DNA of 9,746 bases, taken from the NCBI GenBank assembly GCA_946480495.1, contig CAMLKO010000028.1:1-9746 (forward strand), written 5' to 3'. Under the pieces are notes generated by a model. The model searched no databases. It saw nothing but the letters and a program-made list of their open reading frames with translations, and was not told where the DNA came from. The translations under genes were made by a program, and so were the position numbers. The first letter of the stretch is position 1; each line of letters starts with the position of its first letter. The stretch comes from an uncultured Caulobacteraceae bacterium (lineage in GTDB: Bacteria > Pseudomonadota > Alphaproteobacteria > Caulobacterales > Caulobacteraceae). Shown one piece after another: positions 4,478 through 9,746 of the stretch.

Positions 4478-5671
4478 ATGCGCGGCGATGGCGAGAAGAC
4501 CGAAGCCTCGGTGAGCGGGCTTCCGAAACGCTACCGTGATGTGCGGGCGGCGTCCGAGGCGCTGGCCTCACGGCTATCGGCCGAGGACGCCCAGGCGCAG
4601 TCGATGCCGGACGCCAGCCCCGTGAAGTGGCATCTGGCGCACACCGCCTGGTTCTTCGAGACCTTCATGCTCAAGCCGGGGCTCAAGGGCTACCGCGAGT
4701 TCAACCCGGCGTTCGGCTATCTCTTCAACTCCTATTACGAGGCCGTGGGCGAGCGGCATCCGAGGGCCGAGCGCGGCCTGATCACGCGGCCGGCGCTGGC
4801 GCAGGTGCTGGAGTGGCGCGCGGCGGTCGATGCGGCCATGGAGCGGCTGATCCCGACGCTGGACGGGCCGGGCAGGGCGCTTCTGGAACTCGGCCTCGCC
4901 CACGAGGAGCAGCATCAGGAGCTGATCCTGATGGACGTGCTGCACCTCTTCTCCCGCTCGGCCTTGTGGCCGGCCTACTACCCCGGTGCGCCGAAACCCG
5001 CGCGGGATCCCGGCCCGATGACCTTCACGGCGTTCGCGGGCGGGGTGACGCAGATCGGCCACGCCGGCGACGGCTTCGCCTTCGACAACGAGCATCCGCG
5101 CCATCAGGTGCTGCTGGAGCCCTTCGAGATCGCGGGCCGGCTGGTCACCAACGGCGAGTGGCTGGCCTTCATGGAGGACGGCGGCTACCGGCGCGCGGAG
5201 TTCTGGCTGGCCGACGGCTGGGCGCGGGTGCAGGCCGAAGGCTGGGCCGCGCCGCTCTACTGGCAGCGGCGCAACGGCGGCTGGATCGAGTTCGGCCTGC
5301 ACGGCCTTCGTCCCTTCGACGAACAGGCGCCGGTCGCCCACGTCAGCTACTACGAGGCCGACGCCTTTGCCGCCTGGGCGGGAAAGCGGCTGCCGACCGA
5401 AGCGGAGTGGGAACAGGCCGTGCAGTCGGGCGCTCCCCTGTGCGGTGAGCGCTGGCAGTGGACGCGCAGCGCCTACCTGCCGCATCCGGGCTTCAGGCCC
5501 GGGCCGGGCGCGGTCGGGGAGTACAACGGCAAGTTCATGGTCGGACAGATGGTGCTGAAAGGCGGCTCGTTCGCCTCGCCGCAGGGGCATGCGAGGGCGA
5601 GCTACCGCAACTTCTTCTACCCGCATCAGCGGTGGATGTTCTCGGGCGTGCGGCTGGCCGCGGATGCCTGA
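4478..5671 (+). CDS. egtB: Ergothioneine biosynthesis sulfoxide synthase EgtB
   Basis: A 397-residue non-haem iron enzyme that joins hercynine to a cysteine or gamma-glutamylcysteine thiol and oxidises it to the sulfoxide, using O2. The N-terminal DinB-like four-helix domain (about 15-165) carries the iron ligands H55 (in WHLAHTAWFFE) and H142/H146 (in AHEEQHQE). The C-terminal formylglycine-generating-enzyme-like domain (about 185-395) starts at GGVTQIGHAGDGFAFDNE. It includes RLPTEAEWE (304-312), WQWTRSAY, and ends with KGGSFAS and the RNFFYPHQRWMFSGVRLA-type terminus. Length is normal for bacterial EgtB. The frame is open back to 3650, but family homology starts near LPKRYR, so the ATG at 4478, with AAGG about 10 nt upstream, is preferred. 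It overlaps egtD by 8 nt. No egtA, egtC or egtE is in the window, so the C-S lyase step must be encoded elsewhere. Confidence 0.95.
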   Translation: MRGDGEKTEASVSGLPKRYRDVRAASEALASRLSAEDAQAQSMPDASPVKWHLAHTAWFFETFMLKPGLKGYREFNPAFGYLFNSYYEAVGERHPRAERGLITRPALAQVLEWRAAVDAAMERLIPTLDGPGRALLELGLAHEEQHQELILMDVLHLFSRSALWPAYYPGAPKPARDPGPMTFTAFAGGVTQIGHAGDGFAFDNEHPRHQVLLEPFEIAGRLVTNGEWLAFMEDGGYRRAEFWLADGWARVQAEGWAAPLYWQRRNGGWIEFGLHGLRPFDEQAPVAHVSYYEADAFAAWAGKRLPTEAEWEQAVQSGAPLCGERWQWTRSAYLPHPGFRPGPGAVGEYNGKFMVGQMVLKGGSFASPQGHARASYRNFFYPHQRWMFSGVRLAADA

Positions 5672-6590
5672 GACAAGTTTCGAGGCCGACGTGCTGGCGG
5701 GGCTGTCGGCGCGCCAGAAGACGATTCCGGCGAAGTACTTCTACGACGAGGAAGGCTCGCGCCTGTTCGAGGCGATCACCGGGCTTGAGGAATATTATCC
5801 TACCCGCACCGAAACGGCCCTGCTGAGGACCGCCGCGCCGGAGATCGCGAGCTATATCTCGCAGGGCGCGGCGCTGGTGGAGTTCGGCAGCGGCGCCTCG
5901 GTCAAGACGCGCATCCTGCTCGACGCCGCGCCGCAGACGGCGATCTACGTGCCCATCGACATCAGTCCCGACGCGCTGGAGATGGCGGCGGCGGCGATCA
6001 ATGCGGACTATCCCGATCTCATCGTCGCGCCCCTGGTCGACGACTTCACGCGCGCCATCGAGCTGCCGAAGGTCGCCCAGGGCCATCCGCGCACCGGCTT
6101 CTTCCCCGGATCGACGATCGGAAACTTCGAGGACGGCGACGCCATCGACTTCCTGCTTGCCGCGCGCAGGCTGCTGCACTCGGGCGCGCAGTTCGTGGTG
6201 GGCGTCGATCTGGTGAAGGACGAGGCGGTGCTGGTCCGCGCCTATGACGATGCGAAGGGCGTGACGGCGGCCTTCAACAAGAACCTGCTGAGCCGGATCA
6301 ACCGCGAGCTCGGCGGCGACTTCGACCTCGACGGATTTGCGCACCGGGCGATCTGGAATCGCGACGCCAGCCGGATCGAGATGCACCTCGTGAGCCTGCG
6401 CGATCAGACGGCGCACGTGGCGGGGCGGGCGTTCCGCTTCGCCGCCGGCGAGACCATCCACACGGAGAACTCGCACAAGTTCACGGCGGAGGGATTTGGC
6501 CGTCTGGCGGAGCGGGCGGGATGGCGGACTCTCAGGCTCTGGAAGAGCCCGGAGCCCGCCTTCGCCGTCTTTCTGCTCGCCGCGGACTAG
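5664..6590 (+). CDS. egtD: L-histidine N-alpha-methyltransferase EgtD
   Basis: A 308-residue SAM-dependent enzyme that trimethylates the alpha-amino group of histidine to hercynine, the EgtB substrate. Visible motifs are YFYDEEGSRLFEAITGLEEYYPTR (25-48) with the substrate-site tyrosines, EFGSGAS (73-79) as the SAM glycine loop, IDISPDAL (98-105), FFPGSTIGNF (146-155) including the histidine-binding Asn154, GVDLVKD (180-186), and IHTENSHKF (265-273). In the last of these, E268 and S270 correspond to the Glu and Ser that bind the imidazole in the mycobacterial enzyme. Length is typical. The ATG lies inside the last codons of egtB (8-nt overlap), so translation is probably coupled. Its TAG stop interlocks with that of the opposing KGG gene. 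The frame extends back to 5589 but that part is egtB. Confidence 0.95.
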   Translation: MPETSFEADVLAGLSARQKTIPAKYFYDEEGSRLFEAITGLEEYYPTRTETALLRTAAPEIASYISQGAALVEFGSGASVKTRILLDAAPQTAIYVPIDISPDALEMAAAAINADYPDLIVAPLVDDFTRAIELPKVAQGHPRTGFFPGSTIGNFEDGDAIDFLLAARRLLHSGAQFVVGVDLVKDEAVLVRAYDDAKGVTAAFNKNLLSRINRELGGDFDLDGFAHRAIWNRDASRIEMHLVSLRDQTAHVAGRAFRFAAGETIHTENSHKFTAEGFGRLAERAGWRTLRLWKSPEPAFAVFLLAAD

Positions 6591-6802
6591 GCGTTGCGCG
6601 AACGCACGGGGCGTCCGCCGCCACGGGAAGAGGAGCCGCCCTTGCGGCCGGCGTCGGCGGCAAGGTCACGGTCCTTGGCGAAGCTGCGCTTCTCGCTCGG
6701 CACGCTGGCGCCGCCCTTGCGGGCGATCTCGCGGCGGCGTTCCGGGTCCATGGCGGCGAAGCCACGGCGGGAGCGGGTGGGCTTGTCGGTGCTCGTATCC
6801 AT
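6587..6802 (-). CDS. KGG-repeat general stress protein
   Basis: A 71-residue, very basic, hydrophilic protein with two KGG motifs: RGFAAMDPERRREIARKGG (13-31) and DLAADAGRKGG (46-56). A low-complexity Ser/Gly/Arg tail follows. This is the stress-induced KGG family (fungal con-10, E. coli YciG and relatives). Members are induced by starvation, osmotic stress or desiccation, and their biochemical role is unclear. The protein is predicted to be disordered and cytosolic. AGGA lies about 9 nt before the ATG. It follows the acidic Pro-rich ORF by 14 nt, probably in one transcript. Its stop (CTA on plus, 6587-6589) shares CTAG with the egtD stop. In related alphaproteobacteria such genes commonly belong to the EcfG regulon; no consensus EcfG site is seen here. 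Confidence 0.85.
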   Translation of the reverse strand: MDTSTDKPTRSRRGFAAMDPERRREIARKGGASVPSEKRSFAKDRDLAADAGRKGGSSSRGGGRPVRSRNA

Positions 6803-6816
6803 GAGGGGCGTCCTGG

Positions 6817-6972
6817 TTACTCGAATTGCTGGGGCGCCGACCCGTCGTACGGCTCGTTGTCCGGCGGGTTCGGAGTGGGCTCGAGCGGGGGCGCTTCCTC
6901 TGGAATGCGCCCGGGCTCATACTCCGGCGACGGCGCGATCGGCTCGGTAGGGGGGATTTCCGGGTCGGTCAT
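6817..6972 (-). CDS. Acidic proline-rich small protein
   Basis: A 51-residue ORF with about one third proline, nine Glu and three Asp, one Arg and no Lys. It is therefore strongly acidic and surely disordered. The spacing of PP and E/P residues (IPPTEPIAPSPEYEP, EEAPPLEPTPNPP) resembles small Pro-rich hypothetical proteins that I associate with alphaproteobacterial genomes, with no known function. The start at 6972 has only a GGAG 11 nt upstream, a poor ribosome binding site. The frame continues upstream but would run into the permease 3' end, so that part is rejected. The short gap (14 nt) to the KGG gene supports a two-gene operon. It is below the size at which coding status is certain. Confidence 0.5.
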   Translation of the reverse strand: MTDPEIPPTEPIAPSPEYEPGRIPEEAPPLEPTPNPPDNEPYDGSAPQQFE

Positions 6973-7044
6973 TTGGGGGCAGACTCCGTCGTCGGTTCCA
7001 CCCGTAACCGCTGAACTTGCTATCGGGTTCTCCGGCGCAGCTAG

Positions 7045-7063
7045 AAAAGCGCCGCTTTCGGCG
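7045..7063 (-). terminator. Intrinsic terminator of the MacAB-type efflux operon
   Basis: On the minus strand CGCCG (7063-7059), loop AAAG, CGGCG (7054-7050), then C and TTTT (7048-7045). The stem begins 1 nt after the permease TAG stop. The stem is short but GC-only with a tight four-base loop and a T-run, a convincing Rho-independent terminator. Confidence 0.75.
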
Positions 7064-7064
7064 A

Positions 7065-8302
7065 CTATTCGCGCCGTAACGCCTCGATCGGATCGAGCTG
7101 CGCGGCCCGCCAGGCGGGGTAGGCGCCGAACCCCAGACCCACCAGCATCGAGAAGCCCAGCGCCACCGGCGCAGCCCATCCGGCGATCGCCACGGGCCAC
7201 CCGCCGAGCTTGGCCATCAGCAGGCCGCCGCCTATGCCGATGAGCAGGCCAAGGATCCCGCCGGCCAGCGACAGGGTCACCGCCTCGAGCGCGAACTGGT
7301 AGAGGACATCGGTCCGCCTCGCGCCCATGGCCATGCGCAGGCCGATCTCGCGCGTCCGCTCGGTCACCGCCACCAGCATGATGTTCATGATGCCGACCCC
7401 GCCCACCACCAGCGACACCGCCGCCACCGCCGCGAGCAGGATGGTGAAGGTCTGAACCGTCGCCTGGCTGGCCGCCAGGATCGAGGCGAGGTTCTGGACG
7501 GAGAAGTCGTTGTCCTCGCCCTCGCGGATGCGGTGGCGGTCGCGCAGCAGGTTGGTGACGTCGTCCTGCACGGTGTCGAGGTCGTCGGGGGAGGCGGCCT
7601 TCACATAGATGCTCTGGACCGTATTGCCCTTCACGCGGCGCCCGACGATGCGCGATCGGACCGCCTCCAGCGGACCCAGCACGATGTCGTCCTGGTCCTG
7701 GCCAAAGCCGCTCTGGCCCTTGGAGGCCAGCACGCCGACCACCTCGAAGGGGACCTCGCCCACGCGGATGCGCTGGCCGAGCGGATCGGTGTTCGGGAAG
7801 AGCTCGTTGACCACCGTCTGGCCGATCACCGCGACCTTCTTGCCTTGCCGGGCTTCGGCGTCGTCGAACATGCGGCCGCTGGCGATGGCGAGGTCGCGGG
7901 CGGTCAGGTAGGGCGGGGTGACGCCTTCGATGCGGGTGTTCCAGTTGGCGCCTTCCGAGACCACCTGCACCTGGCCGCGAACCGAGGGGGCGACCGCGGC
8001 GACGCCCTGCACCTGGGCGGCGATGGCGGCTGCGTCGTCATCGGTGAGGGTGAGCGCCGAGCCCGCCGCCTGCCGCGCGATCCCGCCGCCGGGCGGGCCG
8101 CCGTAATTGGGCATCACCACGATCAGGTTGGAGCCAAGGCCGGAGATGGCGCTCGTCACCCGCTGCTGCGCGCCAAGGCCAATGGAGGTCATCATCACCA
8201 CGGCCGCGACGCCGATGACGACGCCGAGCGAGGTCAGCGCGCTGCGCATCGGGTGGGCGATGATCGCGCCGATGGCGAAGCCCGCGAGGTCGCCGCGCCT
8301 GA

Positions 8303-8306
<4 letters not shown>
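7065..8306 (-). CDS. MacB-like ABC transporter permease
   Basis: A 413-residue inner-membrane protein of the MacB/FtsX fold (type VII ABC). Hydrophobic segments lie at about 22-45, 284-312, 340-366 and 375-397, with a large periplasmic domain between the first and second (about 50-280). Family hallmarks are the N-terminal MRSALTSLGVVIGVAAVV segment (20-37), VTERTREIGLRMAMGAR (314-330) and the C-terminal PAWRAAQLDPIEALRRE. In this fold the permease does not carry substrate through itself; it couples ATP use to a periplasmic adaptor and an outer-membrane channel. E. coli MacB is a single chain with the ATPase at its N-terminus; here the two are separate genes. The ATG (8304-8306) overlaps the ATPase stop as ATGA. 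Substrate is unknown; macrolides, peptides or envelope metabolites are possible. Confidence 0.9.
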
Positions 8307-8979
<673 letters not shown>

Positions 8980-8983
<4 letters not shown>

Positions 8984-9746
8984 GGCATCCGCACCCGCTG
9001 GCCGCCACCGCCGCCGGCCGCCGGGCCGAAGGGGGTCGTCGCCTTGACCTTGGGCTTGGGTCCGCCGCCGGTGATCACCTGGTCGCCGGCCTTCAGCGGG
9101 CCAACCACCTCGGTGTAGCTGCCGTCCGTGCCGCCGACCATGACCGCCACGGCCTCGGGCTTGTTGTTGCGCAGCACCCAGACCACGCCCTGCGTCATTC
9201 CCTGGGCGTTTCGCGCGCCCGACGCCATCTCGGCGCGGAGCGCGACCAGCTGTTGCTTCTGCTTGTCGTTCAGCAGCGGTTCGATCTGGGCGAAGGCGTC
9301 CTGCATGGCCGTCCGCATCGCCTGACGCCGGGCCTGGGGATCGTCGCCGGCCGCGGCCTGCGCCTTCTGGCGCGCGGCGGTCAGGATGGGCTCGATCTTC
9401 TTCTGCTGGTCGGCCGAGAGGTCCAGCTGCTGCAGCAGCCGCTGGCCGCCAAAGCCGCCGCCGTTGCGGTTATTGCCCCCGCCCGGAGGCGGACCGAAGC
9501 CGGGCCCGCCAAAGCCCGGACCGCCGATGCCGCGCGTCGGCGCCGGGGCCTTCTGGTCGGCCGGCGTCCAGCGCAGCGCCGCGCTTGGGACCTTCATCAC
9601 GTTCTTCTTCTGCTCGATGATGATGTCGGCGTTGGCCGTCATCCCGGGCAGCAGCTTCAGGCCCGGGTTATCGGCCTGCGCGATCACCGTATAGGCGACC
9701 ACGTTCTGGTCGGTGGACGGCTGCTTGCGGACCTGGGTGACCACGG
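8980..9746 (-). CDS. MacA-like periplasmic adaptor subunit with LTXXQ-type insert (partial)
   Basis: The C-terminal 255 or so residues of a membrane fusion protein; the N-terminus lies past the right edge. The visible start covers the end of the beta-barrel domain (NVVAYTVIAQADNPGLKLLPGMTANADI), then VPSAALRW. The membrane-proximal domain resumes only at GVVWVLRNNKPEAVAVMVGGTDGSYTEVVGPLKAGDQVITGG. Between these halves, where most family members have a short loop, are about 120 extra residues: a Gly/Pro/Asn-rich linker and a helical stretch with two LxxxQ motifs. A Gly-rich tail (about 240-254) closes the protein. It would bridge the permease to a TolC-type channel, which is not in the window. 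The stop overlaps the ATPase GTG start (GTGA), placing adaptor, ATPase and permease in one operon. Confidence 0.88.
9220..9444 (-). other. Spy/CpxP-like LTXXQ helical insert within the adaptor
   Basis: This segment encodes about 75 residues rich in Gln, Ala and Lys. It has LDLSADQQKKIEPIL near its start and IEPLLNDKQKQQLVAL near its end, joined by a charged helix (RRQAMRTAMQDAF). The paired L-x-x-x-Q motifs (LSADQ and LNDKQ, about 50 residues apart) resemble the LTXXQ family of periplasmic chaperones and sensors (Spy, CpxP), though this version is shorter. A Gly/Pro-rich linker (9445-9546) precedes it. The placement inside the membrane-proximal domain is read directly; the family relation is inference. 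Confidence 0.55.

Noticed and set aside
4273..4479. Minus-strand 68-residue ORF that overlaps the sigma factor start as ATGA, possibly a NepR-like or anti-sigma partner
   Set aside because: The protein has no helical NepR pattern, is Arg/Gly/Pro-rich in a way typical of GC-rich non-coding frames, and contains the EcfG promoter within it, so its own 5' half would not be transcribed from that promoter.
6973..7040. EcfG promoter for the Pro-rich/KGG operon
   Set aside because: The best candidate on the minus strand (AGAAC-N17-GGTT) has a mismatch in each element, and the clean GGAAC nearby has no CGTT at the right distance.

Overview
The window is high-GC chromosomal DNA from an alphaproteobacterium, most likely of the Caulobacterales (Caulobacter, Phenylobacterium or a relative). 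The evidence is an EcfG-family sigma factor with a matching GGAAC-N16-CGTT promoter, an RcnB-family periplasmic protein, a possible CtrA box, a match to the alphaproteobacterial LexA box (GTTC-N7-GTTC), and an egtB-egtD ergothioneine operon. I see no insertion sequence, phage, CRISPR or plasmid signature. This looks like a core or stable accessory chromosome region with tightly packed small operons.

Layout. 1-54 (+) is the last 17 codons of gatB. A hairpin (62-95) serves as terminator for the opposing rcnB-like gene (115-504, -). A divergent intergenic region (505-692) with a LexA-box-like element leads to a Nu-class glutathione S-transferase (693-1418, +). Next come a small Sel1-repeat protein with a possible CtrA-controlled promoter (1546-1815, +), tRNA-Ser(GCT) (1872-1962, +) and, only 25 nt later, a rubredoxin (1988-2170, +). 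A convergent LpxH-like metallophosphoesterase follows (2178-2999, -). Then come a small DUF2188-like protein (3155-3391, +) and a small GNAT-like acetyltransferase (3426-3743, +), whose stop codon interlocks with that of the EcfG-type sigma factor (3740-4276, -).

The 4277-4477 intergenic region carries a perfect EcfG promoter facing the sigma gene. On the other side it leads into egtB (4478-5671, +) and egtD (5664-6590, +), which overlap by 8 nt and make ergothioneine. The egtD stop interlocks with that of a KGG-repeat stress protein (6587-6802, -), which follows a very acidic Pro-rich 51-residue ORF (6817-6972, -). The right end (7045-9746, -) is a MacAB-type tripartite efflux operon: partial adaptor, ATPase and permease, overlapping by 4 nt at each junction and closed by an intrinsic terminator.

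The theme of the middle is stress physiology: general stress sigma factor, ergothioneine synthesis, KGG protein, GST and rubredoxin. The most unusual item is a Spy/CpxP-like LTXXQ helical segment, with a Gly/Pro-rich linker, inserted in the MacA-like adaptor. The best regulatory find is the perfect EcfG promoter upstream of an EcfG paralogue that has no adjacent nepR or phyR. Nothing here is clearly a wholly new system.
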